A stretch of 55,343 nt of DNA from Anaerolineales bacterium HSG25 (lineage in GTDB: Bacteria > Chloroflexota > Anaerolineae > 4572-78 > J111), in assembly GCA_030377865.1 (NCBI GenBank), contig JAUCGA010000033.1, forward strand, positions 1 through 55,343. The letters run 5' to 3'. Every line of letters starts with the position of its first letter. The first letter of the stretch is position 1. The notes beneath the pieces are model-generated. The model was not told the origin of the DNA. It was given only the letters and a program-made list of their open reading frames with translations, and ran no database searches. This document shows, piece after piece, positions 42,891 through 50,476 of this stretch. The translations under genes were made by a program, and so were the position numbers.

Positions 42891-42989
42891 GGAATGAGGT
42901 CTAAATAAGTTGCGCGCTCCAGAATAATTCAATCTCTAAGATTGGACCATTCTCATGATGAACTGCACAAGTTAATTAATCCCGATTCC
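42891..42989. mobile_element. R3 MITE-like element (99 bp)
   Basis: It begins GGAATGAGGTC and ends CCCGATTCC, flanked by TTAA. Its right flank is directly the left end of R9. Confidence 0.88.
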
Positions 42990-43210
42990 TTAAGTAACTT
43001 TCAATTCTAAGTTGTAACTTTTCCCGGAGTGCAAGAATTCCATTCTTGCTGTCAAAATACAATTTTGACACTCCTGTTTTCCTGACCGTTGCGATTATGT
43101 AATTGCAACAGGTATTTGGCAGGTATATCCTCCTTCAAGGAGGCTTCGCGCTACCCGTCTGTTATGGGTACACTTCTGTTTTTTACAAGTTAGCTCTGAA
43201 AACTACTTAA
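42990..43210. mobile_element. R9 MITE-like element, copy 2 (221 bp)
   Basis: The ends are TTAAGTAACTTTCAATTCTA and, inverted, TTAAGTAGTTTTCAGAGCTA. The modules match the copy at 11.5 kb. The terminal TTAA overlaps the stop codon of the adjacent phasin gene. Confidence 0.78.
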
Positions 43211-43491
43211 GCTAAGTTGCTCATATTTTTTACACGGTCATAAGCGGCTTTGGTTTGACCTTGAACGGCTTCCAAATTGCTAAGTACAACCTCTTGTTCT
43301 TTTGCGCTAAGTTCTTGAGCTTGTTTAAGACCATTGTTCCATGCTTGTCCAACTGTTTCGCGGAAAGCCAATGATTGGTTAAGGCTTAATTCGGTGGCCT
43401 CAACAACAAATTTTGTATATGTTTCGCCGTATTCTTTCCAAGCGTCAAAGCCTTCTTTTACAAAGTCTTGTGGGTTAGTTTTTGCTGTCAT
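43207..43491 (-). CDS. small phasin family protein
   Basis: This protein has 94 residues from the ATG at 43491, which has AAGGAGATTT upstream; the longer frame begins upstream of that ribosome site. It is wholly helical (FVKEGFDAWKEYGETYTKFV and TVGQAWNNGLKQAQELS), typical of small phasins that cover PHA granules. The stop codon lies in the terminal TTAA of the R9 element, so the 3' end of this gene abuts an insertion. Confidence 0.8.
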   Translation of the reverse strand: MTAKTNPQDFVKEGFDAWKEYGETYTKFVVEATELSLNQSLAFRETVGQAWNNGLKQAQELSAKEQEVVLSNLEAVQGQTKAAYDRVKNMSNLA

Positions 43492-43524
43492 AATAAAAAT
43501 CTCCTTCCTATTGTTAATCAATAA

Positions 43525-44040
43525 TTAAACCAAATTATTTGTATCACGAGTTACCATAACTTCCAAGTTTTCAACCTTTGTAGTTAGCGAATCAATCTGT
43601 TGTTGCAGATTTTGTATAACTTCCATAAGCTGTTTCTCAGAATTGGTTCCAGCAGAAACCTGCCAGGCGGCTAAACTTTGCTCAACAGCATCTTTCATCT
43701 GTTGTTTAACCGATTCAGACTGTTTGAGTGATTGTTCCATGGCCTCAAACATCATACCACTATAAACTGTTGAGAAATCTTCCCAAAACTTAAAGCTTTC
43801 TCGTAATGTTTCTTCTTGGTTCATATTATTACCTGAAACCGCGTTTAAAGTGAGCTGAGTTAGACCTTCTTGCATGAAGGTGACGGCTTCCGCAAAATTG
43901 GTAAACCGACCTTCCTCATCCCCTTGGACATGGTTGATATGCCCTCGCCAGCGAACTTGAGGCGCGCCTTCGGCATCCTCCCATAAATCTTGAGTAAAAC
44001 GTAATACAAATGAGGCTACATTGCGCTGTGATTTATTCAT
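43525..44040 (-). CDS. PHA-cluster protein: small N-terminal domain plus phasin-like coiled coil
   Basis: This 171-residue protein has an N-terminal domain (about 1-65; FVLRFTQDLW, VRWRGHINHVQ, FAEAVTFMQEG). I recall this domain from Chloroflexota proteins of unknown function, but cannot verify it. Residues 80-130 are phasin-like helices (FKFWEDFSTVYSGMMFEAME), and a final coiled coil spans 140-165. ATG 44040 was chosen; GTG 44058 would add six residues. As the first gene of the cluster it may be a granule protein or an expression sensor. Confidence 0.65.
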   Translation of the reverse strand: MNKSQRNVASFVLRFTQDLWEDAEGAPQVRWRGHINHVQGDEEGRFTNFAEAVTFMQEGLTQLTLNAVSGNNMNQEETLRESFKFWEDFSTVYSGMMFEAMEQSLKQSESVKQQMKDAVEQSLAAWQVSAGTNSEKQLMEVIQNLQQQIDSLTTKVENLEVMVTRDTNNLV

Positions 44041-44074
44041 AATCTTCACACTTGCCACTATTTTAACAAAACAA

Positions 44075-44127
44075 GGTTACATTTGAGTTGCAATATGGTT
44101 ACATTATTATTTTTATGGCGATGTAAC
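44075..44127 (-). promoter_or_regulatory. candidate operator array upstream of the PHA cluster
   Basis: GGTTACAT occurs at 44075-44082 and 44097-44104, 22 bp apart (about two helical turns). ATGTAAC, its inverse, lies at 44121-44127. All lie just before the first gene of the PHA cluster. A repressor or activator site is a reasonable inference; no PhaR-type consensus is known for this lineage to compare with. Confidence 0.4.
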
Positions 44128-44181
44128 AAAATCATGACAACCTTATTCGCCATGTTGTTTGCGTCTAATGTAGCACTGGAT

Positions 44182-44312
44182 AAGGGCTGTTCAGTTCTAA
44201 TCTATATGGGCATAATCGTGACGCTACAAGCGTCACCTACAGTAATTTTGTCAAATATGAGGCCGTGTAGGTCACGCTTGTAGCGTGACAAGCATGGAGA
44301 ACTGAACAACCC
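44182..44312. mobile_element. R7 MITE-like element, copy 2
   Basis: It begins AAGGGCTGTTCAGTTCTAA and ends AGAACTGAACAACCCT with the GTGACGCTACAAGCGTCAC stem. No clear target duplication is visible. It ends 3-4 bases before the kinase-WD40 stop codon. Confidence 0.8.
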
Positions 44313-44315
44313 TAA

Positions 44316-46484
44316 TCACTTAACCTGCCACACTCGCACGGTGCGATCCATACTACTCGAAATCAACTTTGTGCCGTCGGGAGAAAACGCCACTCCGGTC
44401 ACAGAGTTGTTATGTACCTGACCAGTAGTCAGTCGTTTGCCGGTGGATACTTGCCACAAGCTAACCGCATGGTCATCACTGCCAGAGGCCAACAATGTAC
44501 CATCCGGCGAAAATGCCAAATCTTTAATCGTACTGGTATGACCGTCTAACGTCTGTATCGGTAAACGGTCGGCCACCCGCCACAACCGAATTTGACCGTC
44601 GATGTCGCCTGAAGCGATGATTTTGCCATCAGGTGAAGCGGTCACACTAGTAATCCAAGCCTCGTTACCCCGAAAGGTCTCAATATTCAGCAATCCCTTA
44701 TCTGTTTGCCACAAACGCAAGGTCTGATCCCAACTACCAGATGCCACGCCGGTTTGTCCCGGAATAAAAACCACACTGGTCACGAACTGGTCATGCCCAC
44801 TAAAGGTACGAATTAGAGAGCTATCATTAATGTCCCACAGCTTAATTGTTCGATCATGACTGCCTGACGCGAGTGTTTGACCATCACTCGAAAAACTAAG
44901 GCTAGAGACTGTGTCGGCATGGCCGTTCAAAATAAATCGTCGTTGCCCTGTCTCTAACTCCCACAGCCAAATATCGCCCCCTTCAATGCCCGCGGCCAGC
45001 AATAAACCGTCGGGTGAGAGAGCCATGCTGATCACTTCGCCGTTGGGGGTCAGTGCATTGATTTTAGCCTTTCGAGCCAAGTCATACAGCCACGCCCCCG
45101 CTGATGAAATACCGACAACTCGTTGACCATCTGGTAAAAAAGCCACGTCCAAGGTTAATAGATTTTGGTTAATTGGAATGAGGGAATCCGTCCCACTGAC
45201 GAGGCGCGCATTGGTCGTGTTGTCAATGAGAGTTGTAGAAAGGGCTTCTGTGGACTGAGGAAGCGGAACAACTTCGGAAACTTGCCCTTCATTATTTGGA
45301 GTGACCGCGGAATCTGAGCCAGCCCCGGTAAACATCAAAAAGATAACTCCCATCGTTGGCAGGAGAGCCAGCATCAGACCAAGTTGAATTCGACCCCGCC
45401 ATACCGACGGTTCGGGCATGGGAGCAAAGGCTTGCTGTGCCGGACGGGCCGGACGATAGATGGCACGCTGGACGGATCTTTTGCGAATGGTATGTTTTTC
45501 AGCGGCCTTTTTTTGACGTTCGCACCACGGGCAGTGTTGATTATGGTTAGCATAAACATGCTGATGGTTGGTCGAGCATGTGACCAAATTTTGCTCGGCT
45601 TGATGGAGAAGCTGTTGCCACTCAACCGTAGAGGGGCGTTTGTTGGGGGCATGATGTCCATCCGCAAAACAGCGAATAAAGGCAGATTGTAGATTCTGGT
45701 CGAGTGTCTCAAAGGGCGGCGCGTTTGGCGGTGGTTTGACCAGCGAACTCTGTTTGTAAGGAAACAAACCTTGTTTGATACAGTATAAATCAACCCGTCC
45801 CACCGACACTTGACTGGTCAACACCCCGGCAAAGGGATGAAATCCTTCCATGAGTAGTTGAAAAACCAACACAGCCAAACTGAAATAATCTTGCGTTTGT
45901 TGTTGGTCGGTATCTTTGAAACTTTTACCCTGCATCTCTGGGGCGGTATATTCTGATTTGCCCACCTCGCACCGATGAATCTGGCCGGAAGGTGCAGTCA
46001 CTTGGAAAGAATCAGTATCAACCAAGGTGACCAATGCTTGGGAGTTGACCAAAATATTGCTCTCGTTTAGGTCGCCAATAACATGCCCTTTGGCATGAAT
46101 TGCCTTAACCACCGTGACTAGATTGTGGGCGATTCGATGCAGGGCTTGGCGATTAAATTGTGAGCCTTGTTTTTGTCGCCGAGCCGGATTATAGATATTA
46201 AAGACCGGCTCACTCCCCTGCACTTTGGGCATGAGGAAGCCGATAAAATTATCGTTTTGGTAGAGCAGATCAGTCGGCCAAGCAATCGCCGTATGCTGAT
46301 GGGGCTGACGTGGTGGATTAGCCAGCATGGCCTTAAGTTTCAGCTCCCGTTCAGGGCTAGACTGATAATATATTTTGGCGACCTGTCCGGCTTGTTCGCT
46401 AACGTTCAAGACCCGTGCTTCGCCGCCTCTACCTATCTCACCAGCGAGGAGGAGTTTAGTTGCGTCGCTTGTTTGTACATGCAT
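44316..46484 (-). CDS. atypical Ser/Thr protein kinase fused to a seven-blade WD40 propeller
   Basis: Residues 1-290 form a kinase fold with glycine loop GRGGEARV (18-25) and Lys37. The catalytic loop GDLNESN (Asp138, Asn143) replaces HRD, and DTDSF (156-160) replaces DFG, as in the YegI-like group. A Cys-rich finger (CPWC and upstream Cys/His) follows at about 300-330, then one membrane helix (about 365-385). Seven WD40 repeats (about 425-722; for example TLASGSHDRTIKLWDI) make a complete propeller. The kinase should be inside and the propeller outside. The preceding ATPase/nuclease gene ends 10 bases upstream, so the two may be co-transcribed. Confidence 0.9.
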   Translation of the reverse strand: MHVQTSDATKLLLAGEIGRGGEARVLNVSEQAGQVAKIYYQSSPERELKLKAMLANPPRQPHQHTAIAWPTDLLYQNDNFIGFLMPKVQGSEPVFNIYNPARRQKQGSQFNRQALHRIAHNLVTVVKAIHAKGHVIGDLNESNILVNSQALVTLVDTDSFQVTAPSGQIHRCEVGKSEYTAPEMQGKSFKDTDQQQTQDYFSLAVLVFQLLMEGFHPFAGVLTSQVSVGRVDLYCIKQGLFPYKQSSLVKPPPNAPPFETLDQNLQSAFIRCFADGHHAPNKRPSTVEWQQLLHQAEQNLVTCSTNHQHVYANHNQHCPWCERQKKAAEKHTIRKRSVQRAIYRPARPAQQAFAPMPEPSVWRGRIQLGLMLALLPTMGVIFLMFTGAGSDSAVTPNNEGQVSEVVPLPQSTEALSTTLIDNTTNARLVSGTDSLIPINQNLLTLDVAFLPDGQRVVGISSAGAWLYDLARKAKINALTPNGEVISMALSPDGLLLAAGIEGGDIWLWELETGQRRFILNGHADTVSSLSFSSDGQTLASGSHDRTIKLWDINDSSLIRTFSGHDQFVTSVVFIPGQTGVASGSWDQTLRLWQTDKGLLNIETFRGNEAWITSVTASPDGKIIASGDIDGQIRLWRVADRLPIQTLDGHTSTIKDLAFSPDGTLLASGSDDHAVSLWQVSTGKRLTTGQVHNNSVTGVAFSPDGTKLISSSMDRTVRVWQVK

Positions 46485-46494
46485 AGATTTTTGG

Positions 46495-48249
46495 CTAAAC
46501 CTGTTTCAGGCCCTTCAACTCCCAACCTGAAAAAACCAAGGCCACACAAATTAGCTTGGCCGACTGTTGGCGTTTGAGGATTACCGGATTATGCGCGTAC
46601 TGCTTTAACTGGGTTTCAGCCTCGGTTAGTTTTTCGGTCAATAACGTCGTGGTAAAGGCATGACGCGGAATATATTTCAGTTCGATGAGGTAGCTGTAGG
46701 GTAAATCCTTATATTTTGTCCAAAACGGTTCAAGGTACAAATCGACAAACCCCTTGCCGAACTCCTCTTCGGTGCGCGTAGTGTAATAATCGGTTAGATT
46801 TAAATAGGCAAGTAAAAAAGTTTGAATGACTTTTTCGCCGGTTAAATAATCTCGAATGGCGGTCTGTTTTTCTACCTCATCAGCCAAGAACTGAAACACC
46901 GGTTGCCAATCACCCTGATAAGCCAAGCGCCGCATCAATCCGGTAAAGGCAATCAAATCGACATTAAAGACATCAATATCCTCATATCCCTCCCGCAGGT
47001 AGCTGTACATCAACTGTTTGACCGTCTGATTCGGGATGCCGAGTCGCCCTTGAGCGGTGTAACTTAACAAGCCAAAGTAGTAGAGCAATGAAACAAAGTT
47101 CGAAGGTTTTGTGAGCCGTTCGACCGGAAAACTGTCTACGACCTGCTCTAAATCAGTCTGTTGCTGTTCGATAATTTTACTCAGGTAGCTAAAATTACCG
47201 TTCAAACGGCGGTCGATAACGATTAAGTGACGAAGTTTACCGTAATCGACCCTGACATTTTGATCGATCAGATGGTCCGGGTAGCGTCCAAACTGGAGTC
47301 GTTTTTGAACCAGATAGAGGATCATGTCGGTATTAAACATGGTCACCTGCGTTTGAGCGGATGAATCGTGGGGTCTATAAAAACAGTAGTTTCCACACCA
47401 CTCTTTCAGTAACGCGAGGTCTTGCTCAATATCAGCAATAACAAGGTTGGCGTTCGTTTGGTAATAGACCAATAACTCTCGCACATCTTGTTCTGTAAAG
47501 CCTAGTAGCTCGTTAAATGTAGGATGCAGACTGATGCTCTGTCCGATGTTAAAGCCGCTGGTCACATCGTCCATGGTAACAGGTGAGACTCCAGTAATGA
47601 ACATACGCCCCACGCCAGAGTCGACCTGATCGACCGCGCCTTTTAGCAGATTGAAGAAAAAACGAAGGAAGCCCGCGCCCTGAGTAACCTCATGATAGGC
47701 CGACTGGCCGGAAGTAGAAAGGATTGAGTTGGTGAAGTTATCGTATTCATCGATAAGGACGTAGACGTTGTGTCCAATTGAGCCAACATAACGCAGGGTA
47801 AATTCTAGTTTTTGATGTGCATTCTTTTGTAACTCTAAAAGTTTAAAGAACTCTTCCCCTAATATATCGCGATAGCTTTTCCAGAAGAAGTAAAAAACCG
47901 TCGAGACATGACTATGAAATGATTCTTCAACTTTATCTGTATCAGAATCAACATGAGAGAAGTTAAATTTGAGAATCAGGTAACTGTTCTTTTCTGATGT
48001 TGGCTGGTCGTGAATATAGGTTCCCTTAAACAAGGTATCAAACTCATTGGCACGAGCCAAATCATAGTAACATTCTAACACGGTCAGCAAGGACGATTTC
48101 CCGAAACGGCGAGGACGAATCAGAAATAAGAACTTACCTGTTTCTTCCAACTTGGAGATGTTATCAGTTTTGTCCACATAGTAGTAGTTTTCTGTGACAA
48201 TTCTTTTGTAATTTGATACTCCGTAAGGAATTGGTTTGTAATTTAGCAT
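46495..48249 (-). CDS. AAA-ATPase-like / PD-(D/E)XK nuclease family protein
   Basis: This 584-residue protein (ATG 48249, preceded by GGGGAGGAG) starts with IPYGVSNYKRIV and YYYVDKT, hallmarks of the AAA-ATPase-like family (PF09820). Walker A is RPRRFGKSSLL. The C-terminal PD-(D/E)XK-like domain (about 480-570) holds YLIELKY and the helical LTEAETQLKQYA. These proteins occur in many copies in bacteroidete and chloroflexote genomes; a role in defence or mobile-element biology is suspected but unproved. It stops 10 bases before the kinase-WD40 gene. Confidence 0.9.
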   Translation of the reverse strand: MLNYKPIPYGVSNYKRIVTENYYYVDKTDNISKLEETGKFLFLIRPRRFGKSSLLTVLECYYDLARANEFDTLFKGTYIHDQPTSEKNSYLILKFNFSHVDSDTDKVEESFHSHVSTVFYFFWKSYRDILGEEFFKLLELQKNAHQKLEFTLRYVGSIGHNVYVLIDEYDNFTNSILSTSGQSAYHEVTQGAGFLRFFFNLLKGAVDQVDSGVGRMFITGVSPVTMDDVTSGFNIGQSISLHPTFNELLGFTEQDVRELLVYYQTNANLVIADIEQDLALLKEWCGNYCFYRPHDSSAQTQVTMFNTDMILYLVQKRLQFGRYPDHLIDQNVRVDYGKLRHLIVIDRRLNGNFSYLSKIIEQQQTDLEQVVDSFPVERLTKPSNFVSLLYYFGLLSYTAQGRLGIPNQTVKQLMYSYLREGYEDIDVFNVDLIAFTGLMRRLAYQGDWQPVFQFLADEVEKQTAIRDYLTGEKVIQTFLLAYLNLTDYYTTRTEEEFGKGFVDLYLEPFWTKYKDLPYSYLIELKYIPRHAFTTTLLTEKLTEAETQLKQYAHNPVILKRQQSAKLICVALVFSGWELKGLKQV

Positions 48250-48386
48250 GCGCTCCTCCCCTTTATTGAACAAATTTCGGCTTTCAGGATTATCCAACCG
48301 TCATTCTACTATAAAACAATAGGCCAGACAAAGAGCGCTTATTTATTGATTGACAATGGTTGTAAGGCATGATACACTGCGCTATC

Positions 48387-48856
48387 ATGGCAAATCTCAC
48401 GACTACAAAAACTGTTTGACCCAGTTGGCTCCGACAAACTCTCTCTTTTATGGTGATTGCGATTTTAATTGTCGTCGCTTGGGAGAGGCTAAAGTTTGTG
48501 GCCGGAACTCCGTGGCAAATTGAAACACAGTCGGGCATGTGGGTGCATCATGACCGTCAACTTAAGAGTTCGTAGTAGGCACTTTAGTGCCGTTTGAAGG
48601 CGATGAATCGCCTACTACAAACGTTAAGTTGACACTTATGGTGGGTGCATGATCCCCCATTATTGGCGAACTTCCCTCTGGTATTCAAGCCGGACTCGAT
48701 GGAGCGATTCTCAATTTTAACCAATATTACAGCATCGGCCCGCAAAAACTATGGGCCACCATCATCATGGCCTCTTTGGTCGGGATTGGCTTTTTTATCA
48801 TTATTCGTCTGGCTGAGTTGTACGCCCTTCGGGGGCGGCGCAGTATCGACCTCTAA
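48387..48856 (+). pseudogene. decayed NitT/TauT (ThiX-like) ABC transporter permease
   Basis: The first part reads MANLTTTKTV, stop, PSWLRQTLSFMVIAILIVVA, then WQIETQSGMW, an ABC-permease N-terminus with an in-frame TGA at codon 11. A 92-bp MITE follows. The last part, in another frame, reads IIGELPSGIQAGLDGAIL, then LWATIIMASLVGIGFF, and ends RRSIDL and TAA, the typical C-terminus of SsuC/ThiX-like permeases. About 130 residues of the membrane core are missing. Damage is threefold: nonsense codon, internal deletion, insertion. No partner ATPase or binding protein is nearby. Confidence 0.85.
48549..48640. mobile_element. R12 MITE-like element inside the permease pseudogene (92 bp)
   Basis: GTCAACTTAAGAGTTCGTAG and its inverted copy CTACTACAAACGTTAAGTTG bound it. 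The 10-bp direct repeat GTGGGTGCAT flanks it (48539-48548 and 48641-48650). The core has short stems of GGCACTTTAGTGCC type. Confidence 0.85.
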
Positions 48857-49835
48857 CCAATCTCCCGCAACGGCTACACCAAACTTGCCGAAACAACCCC
48901 CATATCAAGCCGGAACTATGCCTGCCTTACAATTTGTCAGCGAACTAAAACTAGCGAAACTTTTACCCGATGACGAAGTTGAGACTGACCGTCTTGAGGC
49001 GAGCGGGGTACAGATTGTGGCTGACAACATCTATGTGGTGTTTGACAACCTGCCCCATGTGGCTCGCCTGAATCGAGACCTGTCGCGGTTTCGTTTGGGG
49101 CGCTGGTTGTATCACCCAGATGCAGATTCGGCACTTGGTTTTGAGGATATTACCTATAATCCTCACACAGAACGGTTCTATTTATTGGTTGAAGCTGTGT
49201 CTATTGATGAAGAAAAAGACGACGACAACGACAACGACGACGATGATGATGATACGTTCCAATCTCGGGTGATTGAGAGTTCGGTTGACGTTACCACCCC
49301 CACCATTCACTGGCTCGATTTTGAGTTTGAGCATGAGAACAAAGGTTTTGAGGGGTTGGCTTATCTGCACCGAGGCGGGGCAGATTATTTATTGGCCTTG
49401 TGTGAGGGGAATAAATGTCGAGGTGGTAAAAAAGGGCGGAAATCAGGCGGTGGACGGGTGCATATTTTTCAAAAGATGGCGAAAACATGGATGCCTGCCG
49501 AGACGCTTAAACTGCCCAAATTTCTCGATTTTGAGGATTACGCCGCCATTTCGATAGACTCCCAACATCGAGTTGCTATCATCTCCCAAGCCTCGTCCGC
49601 CTTGTGGATTGGCGAATTGTCCGCGACTGAATGGGCTTTTGTTGACGCGGGGACGGTCTATCCGTTTCCAACCTCTGCTGACGATGAACCGCTTTACTGT
49701 AATGTTGAGGGGGTTAGTTGGTTGAGCGACAGCCAACTGGTTGTCGTTTCTGACCGAGCGAAAAAGGATCAGGCAGATACATGTCAGACCAAAGACGAGT
49801 CGATTCATGTGTTTGAACTGGGGCGCATAGAGTAG
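48645..49835 (+). CDS. phytase/SdiA-like beta-propeller protein, N-terminus overlapping a pseudogene
   Basis: From about residue 92 (MPALQF, ATG 48918) the protein is a beta-propeller with DNIYVVFDNL, HTERFYLLVEAVS, FEGLAYLHRGGADYLLALCE and CNVEGVSWLSDSQLVVVSD. It resembles esterase-like-activity-of-phytase proteins. An Asp-rich run (about 188-200) lies in a loop and may bind calcium. The first 70 codons overlap, out of frame, the permease pseudogene remnant. A hydrophobic stretch ending LFVWLSC could act as a lipoprotein signal. The true start is uncertain; GTG 48645, ATG 48699 and ATG 48918 are candidates and none has a good ribosome site. Confidence 0.6.
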   Translation: MHDPPLLANFPLVFKPDSMERFSILTNITASARKNYGPPSSWPLWSGLAFLSLFVWLSCTPFGGGAVSTSNQSPATATPNLPKQPPYQAGTMPALQFVSELKLAKLLPDDEVETDRLEASGVQIVADNIYVVFDNLPHVARLNRDLSRFRLGRWLYHPDADSALGFEDITYNPHTERFYLLVEAVSIDEEKDDDNDNDDDDDDTFQSRVIESSVDVTTPTIHWLDFEFEHENKGFEGLAYLHRGGADYLLALCEGNKCRGGKKGRKSGGGRVHIFQKMAKTWMPAETLKLPKFLDFEDYAAISIDSQHRVAIISQASSALWIGELSATEWAFVDAGTVYPFPTSADDEPLYCNVEGVSWLSDSQLVVVSDRAKKDQADTCQTKDESIHVFELGRIE

Positions 49836-49877
49836 TTGGGGGAGTGCAGTATAAGGCAGGTGGAAGAAATAAAACAT

Positions 49878-49932
49878 GAGGCCGTGTAGGTCACGCTTGT
49901 AGCGTGACGAACATGGAGAACTGAACAGCCCT
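49878..49932. mobile_element. R7 MITE-like element, right half only
   Basis: The sequence from GAGGCCGTGTAGGTCACGC to AGAACTGAACAGCCCTA matches the right half of the R7 copies at 36.1 and 44.2 kb. Confidence 0.75.
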
Positions 49933-50056
49933 ATCCCAATTGAGGAGTTAGCACCCGCGGCACGACACGACGCGTGCCTACTCCGCGGGACAATTATTTT
50001 TTTCCACATGCCTTAAGTCAAATTGCTTCTGACGGTCTAGTCATCGGATGACTAAA

Positions 50057-50444
50057 GGAAGTTTCAGAATTTAAAACCTCCCAAAACCATTGTGACACTC
50101 TACCCCCTCCCAGCCTAGGCTGGTGAAAATTAACGTTAATCGGAGCCATTTTGGGGTCACAAATCGATTCCAGTTTTGTTCCATGTTTCAGGTGCATTTA
50201 GAACAGGATGCGCAGGATGACACTGATTAGTACACGCAAAATCAGTGTCATCCTGCGCATCCTGTTCTTATCGTTTAACGGAATAAAAACGAGATTAATT
50301 AGCAAACCGAATCTGACCCTGTTTTCATCAGTCCCCTCCCAGCCTCCCCCTGCTAGGGGGAGGAGCCGCTTCCCCCCTAGCAGGGGGGACTGAGGGGGGT
50401 AGAGACTCTGCTCAATTTGGGAGATTTATTTTCTTGGAATTGCC
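50057..50444. mobile_element. R4 MITE-like element, copy 4, split by R10
   Basis: It begins GGAAGTTTCAGAATTTAAAA and ends TTCTTGGAATTGCC. It carries the GC-rich palindromic core of R4 copy 1 in inverse orientation, interrupted by the 219-bp R10 element. Confidence 0.8.
50116..50334. mobile_element. R10 MITE-like element, copy 1 (219 bp), nested in R4
   Basis: It begins TAGGCTGGTGAAAATTAACG and ends TTTTCATCAGTCC (imperfect inverted GGCTGGTGAAAA ends). The duplication CCTCCCAGCC flanks it (50106-50115 and 50335-50344). The centre is a long stem of AGGATGCGCAGGATGACACT and its complement. Base for base it matches the copy at 52863. Confidence 0.92.
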
Positions 50445-50476
50445 AAAGGCCATATAACCCGTCAATTTTCTCTTGA

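Noticed and set aside
48387..48420. TGA at codon 11 of the permease as a recoded Trp codon
   Set aside because: TGA is used as a normal stop elsewhere in the window (for example the division gene), and the permease has other lesions, so a nonsense mutation is simpler.
49443..50009. 188-codon minus-strand ORF
   Set aside because: It runs opposite the beta-propeller gene and then through an R7 fragment; no recognisable domain.
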